A DNA stretch of 64,000 nt from Glycine soja (GCF_004193775.1 NC_041006.1:22521279-22585278); one strand, 5' to 3'. Shown: positions 11,102 through 23,012, counted from the stretch's first letter. Notes: generated by a model from the sequence alone, not told the origin. Program-made: numbers and translations.

Positions 11102-12012
11102 ACCTCGAACCAAGCTTTTCGATTCATTCTATGTACCCACGGTGGTCCACATTGTGTTTTGTGTATTTTTATTCCCGTTTCGTTTACTTTTTATACCCCC
11201 TCTTGACGTGCTTAAGCCATTTCTCGCTTAACTTAAAAATAAAATAAATTTCCACCGAACGTTTGAATTGTATTATCCGTTAACTTCGGTTAAGATGAAT
11301 TCCGACCGTTCGGTCATGCCGTAACCACGTTGAAAATTAAAAAGAGGTAAAAAAATAATATAATAATAATAAAAAAACATCTTTTAGCAAAATAAAGCGG
11401 AAAATCAATCGGACATTTTCTCTTTGGGATTTCTCATTCTTAATCGAATTGATTAATAACTAAAGTGAAACTAAGGCTAAAATCAACTCGCCTAGTCAAG
11501 CTCGTCCATATAAAATAGGCTTTTGAAGTTTGTCATTTCAATTTCTCACTAAGTAAAATGGATAATTTTTAAGGTCCAACGCCTTAAAATGATCACCACT
11601 TAAGTAAAAAGAATCACTTGATAAGAAAGAACTACGTAGGTCTGATTTTCTCATCCCAAATTGAGGAATACGTAGGAGCAAAGGGAAACACCCTTGTCGA
11701 CCACAAAAAAGGAAAAATATAAAAAAGGATATAAGGACATAAAAGGGAACGTAAAAATCAAAGTCATGTTTGCACATTCGATTAAAGGCTGCCGTCCCTT
11801 GGGACGGACGTGTGGGGTGCTAATACCTTCCCCGTGCGTAAATACAACTCCCGAACCTTTCACTTAAAGAGTTCGTAGATCGCGTCTTTTCCGGTTTTTC
11901 CGACGTTTTCCTCAAATAAACGTTGGTGGCGACTCCGCGCGTATTCCTTTCGTGGAACACGCATCCCGCGAGTCACGCGTCGCCCTCCCGCCGAAGGGTA
12001 GGTTGCGACAGT

Positions 12013-12030
12013 TGGCGACTCCGCTGGGGA
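12013..12030 (+). promoter_or_regulatory. Primer binding site of Ogre1
   Basis: TGGCGACTCCGCTGGGGA starts two bases after the LTR. This sequence type is the primer site of Tat/Ogre elements, usually assigned to tRNA-Arg; I cannot verify the tRNA here. Ogre2 has one different base (CTCCACTGG). Confidence 0.75.
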
Positions 12031-12875
12031 CAATTTTTAGAGAGTTAGGCCATTTAATCTTGTGCAAATGCTTTACCATGACTTACTCCTTTGTTGTTTT
12101 CCTTCATTATGTACTTGTGTATATAAACTCTTTGTTGCTTTTAGTGCGTTTTAAAATGTATGCATGAGGTAAATATTTATTCATTTGATGCACACAAACA
12201 CCAACACTATTTGCACACACTGTGAGTGAAAAAGGGCCCTATACCCGGGTTCATGGGAACATAAGGAGTGGAGGTGAATCTGTGATCATGCTAGGTCTCC
12301 GACTTGCTTGATTACAGTGAACCCTCATCTAGAGCTTTTCTCTTTGAAAACTTATTGTTGCTAGTAGTCCTTACTGCTGCAATATGTTCTTCGAAGGGGA
12401 TGATACCTCTAGAAACCATCAAGAGAGATATGACTACCTTAGGGATTATTGCTAAAAGCCTAGTTAGTTCTCTCCCTTATAGGTCCCTTAAATAGGGGCA
12501 CGGAGCAAACACGCTGCGTGCCATTTTTCACACTGCCATGCATAAGTATCATATACCCTTTTGCTTATGTTCGGTAAATATTGTCATACTGTGTACATTC
12601 CCGCATTGTGTCTTTTGCATAGGCATTGCATATGGGTTCTGTCTTGATCCCTTTTGTAAACAAACCAACGGAGGGTCCGTGTCACCTTCTTAAAAACGTG
12701 CGTTGGGGCATTTTGCTACCCCTAGACGTCGTATCTAAGAAGGGGACAAATTCCCCGGACCCCCGCATTCCTAGATTGCATCTGTGTCATATGCATTCCA
12801 TCATGCATTCATCCATCCCACCCATGAGATATCGGAGTTTTGATTTGCACCAGCTTTTGTCTCACTTTAGTAAGC
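12031..12875 (+). other. Untranslated leader of Ogre1
   Basis: This is non-coding. It shares blocks with the Ogre2 leader (48521-49211), notably a GGGCCCTA.ACCCGGGTTCATGGGAA block near 12234-12262 and a 'catgctaggtctccgacttgcttgat' block near 12287-12312. Conservation between two diverged copies suggests a role such as packaging or dimerisation, which is not shown. Confidence 0.55.
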
Positions 12876-14741
12876 ATGGGAACAAATCAAACCGGCAAGA
12901 GGTTCTACCAAGTCAAGGTTAAAAGCCTAGATACCACCAGCATCAAGGAATTAGGGCGGTTGATGGAACCTCTCCAAATGCAAGCCTTCCGCAAGACTTA
13001 CGGAAAGATCTTAGAGTTGACCATAGCAGAGGTGTCCATAGAAGCCATTGCATCACTCACCCAATACTACGACCAGCCTTTGAGGTGCTTCACATTCGGA
13101 GACTTCCAATTAGTACCAACCATTGAAGAATTTGAGGAAATTCTAGGATGTCCTCTCGGGGGAAGAAAACCATATCTTTCCTCCGGGTGTCTCCCCTCTT
13201 TGAGCAGAATTGCAACTGTGGTCAAGGATTCAGCAAGAGGTTTGGACCGCATAAAACAGGCTCGGAACGACATAGTGGGCCTACCACAGAGGTACCTAGA
13301 AGACAAGGCGAGGGGTATGGCCAATCAAGGAGATTGGGTCCCGTTTATGGATGTGTTAGCTTTGCTAATTTTTGGGGTCGTCCTCTTTCCAAACGTGGAT
13401 GGTTTGGTGGACCTAGCAGCAATCGACGCTTTCCTTGCCTACCACCATAGCAAGGAAAGTCCGGTGGTAGCTGTCTTGGCAGATCTATTTGACACATTTG
13501 ACCGGAGGTGCGAAAAGAGTAGCGCACGGATCATCTGTTGCTTGCCCGCCCTCTGTGTTTGGTTGGTTTCGCACTTGTTCCAACAAGACACAAGACATCC
13601 ATGTCCGCTCCTGAGCCATCGCTCGTGTACTGAAAAGAGGAGAATAGATTGGGACCAGCTGTTGGCCGGGATAGGAGGTAGAACAATCAGTTGGTTCCCC
13701 CAATGGAAGGAAGGAAAAGAAGGAGTCCTTTTCTCATGTGGAAGATACCCAAACATTCCGCTGGTAGGAACGAGGGGTTGTATTAACTACAATCCCGCGC
13801 TCGCTATAAGACAACTAGGGTACCCCATGAGGGGAGCACCGACGGAAGAAAGCATGTCTCCTTTCCTTGTGAGGGATTTCGGCGCACAAAATTCCAAGAC
13901 TATACAAAGAATCCATAAGGCATGGGAAACCCCGTTAAGGAAAGATCAAGAACTTAGAGGCATTCGTAATGGCATCATTGGTGGGTACCACGAATGGCTG
14001 AAAGTTCATATACGAGGTTTAGATTGGCTCGCCAAGTTAAAAGTCGTCAGCGAAGAGAGTTTTGAAGCACCAGAAGAGGACGAAGAAGTCCAAGCTCTCA
14101 AAAGCGAGTTAGGAAAGGCGAAATTTGCCAAGGAGAAGTTCAAATTGGCCGCAACACACATTCGGAAGGAGTGTGCCGGGTTACGGGAGGAGAATGCAAT
14201 TACCGCAAGAGCCCTTGAACAAGAGACCAAGAGGGCTCGCAAGGAAGAGTATGGCCAGAATAAATTTCGCGGAGCTCTATGGGGTAGCAATAGTGAACTC
14301 AAGTTGCGAAGGGAAGAAAGGGACCAGTCGCGAGCACATAGCATGGTTCTGAAAGAGGAGTTAATTGCTTGTTCGAGGTCCAAAAGAAGCTTGTCTCAGC
14401 GTTTATGCGAGACGGAGACCAACATGCTAGCTATCATCGCCAAGTACCAAGAAGAGTTAGGTCTAGCCATGGCCCACGAGCATAGAATCGCGGACGAGTA
14501 TGCTTAAGTATACACGGAAAAAGAGGCTAGAGGAAGGGTGATCGACTCTTTACACCAAGAGGCAACCATGTGGATGGATCGGTTTGCTCTTACCTTGAAC
14601 GGGAGTCAAGAACTTCCCCGCTTGTTAGCCAAGGCCAAGGCGATGGCAGACACCTACTCCACCCCCGAAGAGATTCATGGGCTTCTCGGCTATTGTCAGC
14701 ATATGATAGACTTAATGGCCCACATAATTAGAAATCGTTAG
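12876..14741 (+). pseudogene. Ogre1 ORF1: DUF7745 / plant-mobile-domain-like protein, one stop
   Basis: I place the start at the ATG at 12876 (MGTNQTGKRFYQ...), because Ogre2 begins equivalently. The frame runs about 621 codons to the TAG at 14739-14741 and is broken only by a TAA at 14505-14507, where Ogre2 has Gln. The N-terminal half has the pattern YYDQPLRCFTFGDFQLVP, then EEFEEILGCPLGG, typical of DUF7745 and resembling the plant mobile domain. The C-terminal part from about residue 400 is rich in Glu, Lys and Ala and looks like a long coiled coil. An ORF before gag is a known Ogre trait, but its role in the life cycle is not established. The coiled coil would suit self-association, which is an inference. 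Confidence 0.75.
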
Positions 14742-14977
14742 GAAACTTGTATGGTCTCTCAGACCTTGACTAGATACGACTTCCTTTTTGAAATAAAATG
14801 AGTTGGTCCCATGTTTCTACTCCAAAAAGCTTGTGCAAATCAAATCACTCCTACATTTCATCTCTAGCATGCATTTTCTTTCTTTACCCACTCCTTATGT
14901 TTGGTTTTTTAGGGAAAAACACCATAACTAAACAAGCCGCAAGGTATCCCTATCGCACCAGATCCAAATCTAGAGCG

Positions 14978-17900
14978 ATGGGTGATCAAGAGGAGACACA
15001 GGAACAGATGAAAGCCGACATGTCGGCTCTGAAAGAACAAATGGCCTCCATGATGGAGGCCATGTTAAGTATGAAGCAGCTCATAGAGAAGAACGCGGCC
15101 ACCGCCGCCGCTGTCAGTTCGGCTGCCGAAGCAGACCCGACTCTCTTGGCAACTACGCACCATCCTCCCTCAAACATAGTAGGATGGGGAAGGGACACAC
15201 TGGGGCACGATGGCAGCCCTCACCTGGGATACAACCGAGCGGCTTACCCTTATGGATTGCCGCCCAACTATTCACCACCCGTCTTGCAAGAAGATGCGGG
15301 CCACATTGCTTCTCCCGTCCATGAAAGAGAGCCTCCTCAGCAGCCCGACGAAGTCCACAAAGACCCTCAAGACTATGCTCGAAGGGATGTCGAGTTCTAT
15401 CCCCCGATCCCCGAAGGTCCGGCACCAGGCACATTGCCTCAACCCAACATCGCAGCACCACCAATAGTTTTGTCCACGGAAGGGCCGCCTCCAGCAACTG
15501 AAGAAAGGAGGAAGCTCGATCTCCTTGAGGAAAGATTGAGGGCCGTGGAAGGATTTGGGGATTATCCGTTCGCAGACATGACGGATCTTTGCTTAGAACC
15601 CGATGTTGTTATTCCCCCGAAGTTCAAAGTGCCGGACTTCGACAAGTATAAAGGGACGACTTGTCCCAAAAATCATCTCAAGATGTACTGCCGTAAGATG
15701 GGCGCCCATTCTAAAGATGAAAAACTATTAATACACTTCTTTCAAGATAGCTTGGCCGGAGCCGCGGTAGTGTGGTACACTAATTTGGAAGCTTCCCGTA
15801 TCCGTACTTGGAAGGATCTGATTACTGCCTTCCTAAGGCAGTATCAGTACAATTCTGATATGGCTCCCGACCGCACTCAACTGCAGAATATGTTCAAGAA
15901 AGAGGGTGAAACCTTTAAAGAATATGCGCAGCGATGGAGGGATTTGGCGGCACAAGTAGCTCCTCCCATGGTTGAGAGAGAGATGATCACCATGATGGTA
16001 GACACTCTGCCAGTGTTCAACTATGAGAAGCTAGTAGGTTACATGCCGTCCAGCTTTGCGGATCTAGTGTTTGCCGGGGAAAGAATCGAGGTAGGATTGA
16101 AAAGAGGAAAGTTTGATTACGTTTCCTCCGCAAATGCGAATGCCAAAAGAATCGGGGCAACAGGGGCAAAAAGGAAGGAAGGAGATGCCCATGCCGTCTC
16201 TTCAACACCCGCGTGGGTCAAACCCCAGCAAACACCTCATGGTACCCATCAGTACGCGCAACATCACCCAAGCTTCTCGGCTCATACTGGGAACGCCTCT
16301 AGTTCAACACCCGTGCAGCCTAAGGCACCCACCCAGAGGGAAACTCCCCAAGTTCCAACTCCGAACACAACTCAACCGGCCAGTAATTCCAACACGACAA
16401 GGAACTTCCCTCCGAGGCCATTTCCAGAATTCACCCCACTCCCAATGACGTACGAAGATCTTTTGCCATCCCTCATCGCCAATCATTTGGCCGTGGTAAC
16501 TCCCGGAAGGGTCCTCGATCCCCCTTTCCCGAAGTGGTATGACCCTAACGCGACCTGCAAGTATCATGGGGGTGTCCCAGGGCATTCTGTTGAAAAATGC
16601 TTGGCCCTTAAATACAAGGTCCAACATTTAATGGATGCTGGATGACTGACTTTCCAAGAGGATCGGCCCAATGTGAGAACCAACCTGCTCGCCAATCATG
16701 GAGGGGGAGCGGTTAATGTAGTTGAGTCCGATAGGCCGCACAGGTCTAAACCTTTAAGGGATGTGGCAACCCCTAGGAGGTTTATCTTTGAGGCCCTACA
16801 AAAAGGAGGTGTGATTCCCCATAGTGGGTGTAAGGAGGATTCCTGTCTGCTACACTCCGGCGAGCTGCATGACATGGAGACGTGTTTGGGAGTAGAGGAA
16901 TTGTTACAGCGGATGATAGATCAAGGTCGACTGGAAGTCGGCATTGAAGGAAAAGGAGAGCAGCATATATGCATGCAGTCTACGGAGGGGAGCGGTGTTG
17001 CGAAGCCCAAACCCTTGGTGATATACTTCACTAAAAGCGCAGCTTCGCAAAAGCCCAGACACCCCTTAGTAGCCAAACCTGTTCCTTTCCCGTACCAAAA
17101 TAGCCACGCGGTCCCGTGGAGATATACACCTCCGAGGGAGAAGGAAGAAGAAGCCATTGACGTCAGCTCGCTGTCAGCTAAAGTAACAAATATCACGGGA
17201 CTGAGTGGTGTGACCCGTAGTGGTCGTGTGTTCGCGCCTCCGGACCTACCAGTCCAACCCGCGGACGTCAAAGGAAAAGGAAAAGTGGTGGAGGAACAAG
17301 ATGGCGAAGCACTCCACGCTTCGAATAAAGATATTCCGGCAAAGGGGCCCCCGGAGAAAAAGGATGGTAAAAAGGAGGTGTCGCTAGAAGAAGCCAGCGA
17401 GTTCCTCTGGATAATTCAGCAGAGCAAATTCAAGGTTATCGAACAGCTCAACAAAACCCCGGCCAGGGTCTCGCTGTTGGAGTTAATTATGAGCTCCGAG
17501 CCTCATCGGGCTCTGCTAGTAAAAGTTCTGAACGAGGCCCACGTGGCCCAAGATATCTCAGTAGAAGGTTTCGGAGGGCTGGTCAACAATATCGCTGCCA
17601 ACAACTATCTTGCCTTCGCCGAAGAAGAAATCCCCGCCGAGGGGAGAGGGCATAATAAGGCTTTACACGTATCAGTCAAGTGTATGGACCATATCATAGC
17701 CAAGGTGCTCATCGATAATGGTTCCAGTTTAAACGTGATGCCTAAGAGCACTTTGGAGAAGTTACCATTCAATGCTTCCCACTTAAAACCAAGTTCAATG
17801 GTGGTTCGTGCCTTCGACGACACTCGCCGAGAGGTTAGGGGAGAGATCGATCTCCCAGTACAAATAGGCCCTCACACCTGTTAAGTCACCTTCCAAATAA

Positions 17901-18576
17901 TGGATATTAACCCCCCTTACAGCTGTCTGTTGGGGCGCCCGTGGATCCACTCAGTGGGAGTTGTGCCTTCTACACTCCACCAAAAGCTGAAATTCGTAGT
18001 GGAGGGGCACCTGGTCATCGTGTCAGGCAAGGAAGACATCTTGGTAAGCTGCCCATCCTCCATGCCTTATGTGGAAGCCGTAGAAGAATCGTTAGAAACT
18101 ACTTTCCAGTCTTTTGAGGTGGTCAGCATTTCCTCCGTGGACTCCCTCTTTGGGCAGCCTTGTCTGTCCGATGCAGCGGTAATGATGGCCCGAGTTATGT
18201 TGGGGAACGGTTATGAACCCGGGATGGGTTTAGGCAAAGACAACGGCGGCATAACTAGCCTGATAAATACCCAAGGAAATCGTGGGAAGTATGGTTTAGG
18301 CTATAAGCCCACTCAGGCGGACATGAAAAGAAGCATCGCGGGAAGGAAGAACAGTGGTCAAAACTCGCGTTGGAGACAAGAAAGTGAAGGAAGCCCGCCC
18401 TGCCACATAAGTAGAAGCTTTATAAGCGCGGGTCTGGGAGACAAAGGTCAAGTGTTCGCGATATGCGAAGATGATGTTCCGAGTACTTTGGATTTGGTAC
18501 GACCATGCCCTCCTGATTTCCAGCTGGGAAATTGGCGAGTGGAAGAACGCCCCGGCATTTACACAACGAGCATAAT
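14978..18576 (+). pseudogene. Ogre1 gag-protease with C-terminal G-patch, two in-frame stops
   Basis: One frame runs from the ATG at 14978 (an upstream in-frame ATG at 14798 is less likely) to the predicted splice donor at 18577. The gag core is at about 15620-16060 (WYTNLEASRIRTWKD, then EYAQRWRDLAAQ). A CxxH..H..C knuckle-like motif follows near 16555-16600. The aspartic protease motif is LIDNGSSLNVMP, with Asp at 17714-17716. A G-patch lies at about 18176-18328. Stops: TGA at 16643-16645, where Ogre2 has Trp, and TAA at 17882-17884, where Ogre2 has Asn. Gag would build the particle and the protease would process the polyprotein. Confidence 0.85.
18176..18328 (+). other. G-patch domain at the C-terminus of the Ogre1 protease region
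   Basis: The segment reads MARVMLGNGYEPGMGLGKD, then a GNRGKYGLGYKP stretch, with the glycine spacing of G-patch domains. Ogre2 keeps it at about 54440-54570 (LRNGFEPGMGLGKDSLGN). G-patch domains bind RNA or DEAH-box helicases, and some betaretroviral proteases carry one. Here it lies just before the predicted intron. Confidence 0.75.
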
Positions 18577-18756
18577 GTAAACCTTTACGGTTTTAAAAGC
18601 TCTATAGTTGGGCCTAGGCTTTAGAGTTTTTCCTTTTGTTAAGGCTTTGTGTCTTTTGTTTTTGAATTTATAATACAAGGATCTTTCTTCATCTGTTCCT
18701 ACGTCTCTACCCATTCTCATTCATTTGCATGTTTACTTCTTTTTCTGAAACGACAG
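18577..18756 (+). other. Predicted 180-bp intron between protease and RT in Ogre1
   Basis: The donor GTAAAC starts at 18577 and overlaps the stop codon TAA (18578-18580). The acceptor ...GAAACGACAG ends at 18756 after a T-rich tract. The joined frame is open: two bases of the last exon-1 codon combine with base 18757, and codons from 18758 are in the same frame as the ATG at 18821. An intron at this place is described for Ogre elements. Unspliced RNA would end after the G-patch and spliced RNA would continue into pol. Confidence 0.75.
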
Positions 18757-21700
18757 ATCCGATGACGAGTCCCCCGAAGGTACTAATACCTGGGACCCGC
18801 CTATCGACTTCGAGCAAGAAATGAATCAAACGGAAGATGAAGGAAACGAGGATGTGGGACTTCCCCCAGAATTAGAAAGAATGGTTGCCCATGAAGACCA
18901 AGAAATGGGGCCTCATCAAGAAGAAACAGAGCTGGTAGACTTAGGAATTGGCAGTGGAAAAAGGGAAATAAATATAGGTACAGGTATTACCGCTCCTATC
19001 CGTGAAGAATTAATAATCCTGCTAAAAGATTACCAAGACATCTTTGCTTGGTCATACCAAGATATGCCCGGTTTGAGTTCTGACATTGTACAACACCGAT
19101 TACCAAGATATGCTCGGTATCCAGAATGGGTTGCCAACATCGTACCGGTTCCTAAGAAAGATGGAAAAGTACGAATGTGTGTGGATTATCGGGACCTGAA
19201 TCGGGCCAGTCCCAAGGAAAATTTTCCTTTACCACACATCGATATCCTCGTAGATAACACGGCCAATTTCGCTTTATTTTCCTTCATGGACGGTTTCTCT
19301 GGTTACAATCAGATAAAGATGGCGCCCGAGGATATGGAAAAGACTACTTTCGTCACCCTGTGGGGGACGTTCTGTTACAAGGTGATGTCCTTTGGACTCA
19401 AGAATGCCGGGGCAACTTATCAACGGGCCATGGTAGCTTTGTTCCATGATATGATGCATCAAGAGATCGAGGTTTATGTGGACGACATAATTGCTAAATC
19501 TAAATCCGAGGAAGAACACCTTGTCAACCTGCGGAAGTTGTTCGAAAGGCTTAAGAAATATCAATTAAGGTTGAACCCCGCTAAGTGTACCTTTGGGGTC
19601 AAATCAGGGAAATTGCTTGGTTTCATTGTAAGCCAGAAAGGGATAGAGGTAGACCCTGAAAAAGTGAAGGCTATCCTTGAGATGCCAGAACCCCGTACAG
19701 AGAGGCAAGTCCGAGGTTTCCTGGGGCGCTTGAATTATATTGCCAGATTCATATCGCAGCTCACCGCCATTTGTGAGCCGTTGTTCAAGCTCTTGCGCAA
19801 AAACCAAACTGATCGCTGGAATGAGGATTGCCAAGAGGCTTTTGGAAGGATCAAAAAGTGCCTAATGAATCCTCCCGTGCTTATGCCACCAGTACCTGGA
19901 AGGCCTCTCATTTTGTACATGACAATCTTGGACAAGTCAATGGGGTGTATGCTGGGGCAACATGACGAATCCGGGAAGAAAGAGCGCGTTGTTTACTACC
20001 TAAGTAAGAAGTTCACGACCTGTGAGATGAATTACTCCTTGCTCGAAAGAACGTGTTGTGCTTTAGTATGGGCATCCCATCGCCTAAGGCAGTACATGCT
20101 GAGCCATACTACCTGGTTGATATCCAAAATGGACCCGGTTAAGTACATCTTTGAAAAGCCAGCTCTCACGGGACGAATCTCCCGGTGGCATGTCCTGCTA
20201 TCTGAGTTTGATATAGTCTACGTCACCCAAAAGGCGATAAAAGGAAGCACTTTAGCAGATTATTTGGCTCAACAGCCTCTTAACGACTACCAGCCCATGC
20301 ATCCTGAATTCCCGGATAAGGACATCATGGCCTTGTTTGAGGAAAAATTGGACGAAGATCGGGACAAATGGACCGTATGGTTTGACAGAGCGTCAAACAT
20401 TCTAGGTCATGGCGTTGGGGCAGTGTTGGTCTCTCCGGACAATCAATGTGTACCTTTCACAGCCAGGCTAGGATTCGACTGCACCAACAACATGGCCGAA
20501 TATGAAGCATGTGCCCTAGCCGTCCAGGCAGCAATTGACTCCAATGTCAAACTACTCAAGGTGTACGGCGACTCAGCGTTGGTAATCCATCAGCTGAGAG
20601 GGGAATGGGAAACTAGAGATCCCAAGCTGATACCCTACAAAGCCTATATCAAGGAATTGGCTAAGACCTTCGATGAGATCTCCTTCCATCATGTTCCCCG
20701 TGAGGAAAATCAAATGGCGGATGCACTTGCTACGTTGGCGTCTATGTTCCAGCTAACACCGCACGGGGATCTACCATACATTGAATTTTGGTGTCGTGGC
20801 AAACCCGCGCATTGTTGCCAAGTGGAAGAGGAACGGGACGGAAAGCCTTGGTATTTCGACATCAAGCGATATGTCATAAGCAAAGAATACCCGCCAGAGA
20901 TTGCCGACAATGATAAAAGGACATTGAGAAGGTTGGCAGCCGGTTTCTTCATGAGCGGAAGCATACTGTATAAAAGAAATCACGGCATGACACTCCTGCG
21001 GTGTGTGGATGCCAAGGAGGCAAATCACATGATCGAGGAAGTCCATGAGGGCTCGTTTGGAACGCACGCCAACGGGCATGCTATGGCCAGGAAGATCCTA
21101 AGAGCAGGTTATTACTGGCTTACCATGGAAAGTGATTGTTGTGTCCATGTGAGGAAATGCCACAAATGTCAAGCCTTCTCAGATAATGTCAATGCCCCAC
21201 CACATCCTCTGAATGTCATGTCTGCCCCTTGGCCTTTCTCCATGTGGGGAATAGATGTCATCGGGGCCATTGAGCCCAAGGCCTCGAATGGTCATCGCTT
21301 CATCCTCGCAGCGATAGATTATTTCACCAAGTGGGTCGAGGCGGCTTCATATACCAATGTCACGAGGAATGTGGTGGTCAGGTTCATTAAGAAAGAGATC
21401 ATCTGCCGGTATGGTTTGCCAAGGAAGATTATCACGGACAACGGCACCAACCTGAATAACAAGATGATGGGGGAAATGTGCGAGGAGTTAAAAATCCGGC
21501 ATCACAATTCCACACCCTGCCGGCCAAAGATGAATGGAGCCGTGGAAGCGGCCAATAAGAATATCAAAAAGATTATCCAAAAGATGACCGTGTCGTACAA
21601 GGATTGGCACGAAATGCTCCCATTCGCGTTACACGGTTACCGGACTTCAGTGCGAATGTCAACTGGGGCAACGCCGTTCTCATTGGTATATGGGATGGAG

Positions 21701-22096
21701 GCTGTGTTACCGTTTGAGGTAGAAGTCCCGTCATTAAGGATTTTGGCAGAATCCGGATTAAAGGAATCAGAGTGGGCTCAAACGCGCTATGACCAGATCA
21801 ACCTCATTGAGGGTAAGCGCTTAACAGCCATGAGTCATGGGCGCGTGTACCAGCAAAGAATGAAGAGTGCATTCGACAAGAAAGTACGTTTGCGCAAGTT
21901 CCATGAGGGAGACCTTGTGCTAAAGAAAATGTCCCATGCTGTCAAGGACAATCGAGGGAAATGGGCCCCGAGCTACGAAGGGCCTTTTTTTTGTGAAGAG
22001 GGCTTTTTCCGGAGGAGCCCTGGTGCTTACCAACATGGATGATGAAGAGCTACCTTCACCCGTGAATTCTGACGTCGTCAAATGATATTATGCCTA
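18757..22096 (+). pseudogene. Ogre1 pol: RT, dual RNase H, integrase; RT N-terminal deletion and late frameshift
   Basis: RT motifs run from about 19110 to 19800 with YVDD at 19475-19486. A first RNase H-like region (YYLSKKF...NYSLLERTCCALVWA) lies at about 19990-20280. A second, archaeal-type RNase H (WTVWFDRAS..., CTNNMAEYEACALA) lies at about 20370-20740. The dual arrangement is typical of the Tat clade. The integrase has a His/Cys finger (about 21040-21170) and its triad Asp 21254-21256, Asp 21437-21439 and Glu 21545-21547. Compared with Ogre2, about 36 residues of the RT N-terminus are missing at about 19105-19112. An 8-T run at 21985-21992 causes a frameshift before the last 37 or so residues, and the original end near 22096 also has a TGA at 22082-22084. 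Confidence 0.88.
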
Positions 22097-22744
22097 GAAG
22101 CTGGGGCAATTAAGGATGTCGCTGCATGTTCTTTATCTTTATCCGTTTTCTGGATTTCCCCCAGGGATTTCCTGTCTGTTGTATCTCTCGTTACAATCTT
22201 TCAAAGAAATGAACGTGGATTCGAGGCTTTAGTCCTCACGTTAGTTTCAAACCTTGCGTTAATTTGTGATCACCTGAGCCCTTCCGCTCAGTTCATGGGA
22301 TGCCCCAAGCGCTTAATTAAAATTGAACCTAAACCAACTTTCGCTCAAATTTGTTGCATTTGAAAACATTCATGCATACGCATATGCATATGCATGCATA
22401 TTGTTGTGGTAAAACAGGGGCAGGATCATCTTGAGCTACCTTCTGGGGTAGAGACAGAACATGAATAGCAGAAACCAATCAAGGTAAGACGGCGATGCGG
22501 TCGAGATTGGCCACACCAGGTTGTTTCTTACTTGCAGGTACACAGGAACGGATGCAAGTGAGGATGGGGTCACGACAGATTGATTGTCGCCCCTTTCTCC
22601 ACGCTAAGCAAGCGGAGAATGTCGCTGCAAGGCAGCCCCGTATCCTTTGTATTCGCAGTTTTCTTTTACTTTTTGTTTGTTTTAAAAATAAGTAATCAAT
22701 GCCTAACTCTAACTTAAGTAAGTTCAAGTTAAGCAAGACGCTAA
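22097..22744 (+). other. Non-coding region after Ogre1 pol
   Basis: No ORF is supported. A GCATATGCATATGCATGCAT run at about 22380-22400 is a small alternating repeat. Blocks such as 'agcggagaatgtcgctgcaaggcagcccc' (about 22611-22640) recur in Ogre2 near 58876-58905, so part of this region is under constraint or is simply shared by descent. Confidence 0.5.
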
Positions 22745-22759
22745 AAGGAAGGAGGGGAC
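22745..22759 (+). promoter_or_regulatory. Internal polypurine tract in Ogre1
   Basis: The tract AAGGAAGGAGGGGA precedes the LTR-like promoter block by about 45 bp. Ogre2 has AAGAGGGGGGAGG at the same relative place (59013-59024). The terminal tract before the 3' LTR (29038-29050) has the related form GTAAAGAGGGGCA. It could serve as a second plus-strand primer or be a relic of an older LTR border. Confidence 0.45.
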
Positions 22760-22803
22760 ATGGTTAATGTTCCTCTCAAAAAAAAAAAAATGTGTGCAGG
22801 TTA

Positions 22804-22860
22804 GCTCGCCTGGGCGAGCTGAGCTCGCCTGGGTGAGCCACCCCTGCACCAAATTATAAG
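22804..22860 (+). promoter_or_regulatory. LTR-like internal promoter block upstream of ORF3 (Ogre1)
   Basis: Two copies of the LTR palindrome, GCTCGCCTGGGCGAGC at 22804-22819 and a one-base variant at 22823-22838, are followed by a TATA-like TATAAG at 22855-22860. The LTR has the same order: palindrome, then TATA, then a GTAAGT donor. Here the donor is at 23013-23018. Ogre2 has the same block at 59062-59100 with TATAAA. Confidence 0.55.
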
Positions 22861-23012
22861 AATGACGGAAGGGGGGACGTTTTTGCATTCAAAAAACTTC
22901 TTTTCCCCCCTTTCAAAAGCCATACCCACGGGATTGACGAGTTTGCAGCCCTAGGGTCATCCTTTTTCGCATTTTTTTGATTCCGTTTTGCGCTTTTGTT
23001 CATCACCAACAA

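Larger units (their letters stand above)
10381..12010 (+). repeat. 5' LTR of Ogre1 (1,630 bp)
   Basis: It begins TGTCATACCCTAATTTCGTC and ends GGTTGCGACA, directly followed by the primer site. It is nearly identical to 29053-30694; the 3' copy is longer mainly through a short insertion near 29893-29905. It contains a double hairpin, a TATA box and a strong splice-donor-like GTAAGT. Confidence 0.93.

Noticed and set aside
13067..13756. Minus-strand ORFs over Ogre1 ORF1 (and similar ones over gag and pol)
   Set aside because: They are shadows of the plus-strand coding frames, with no domain of their own.
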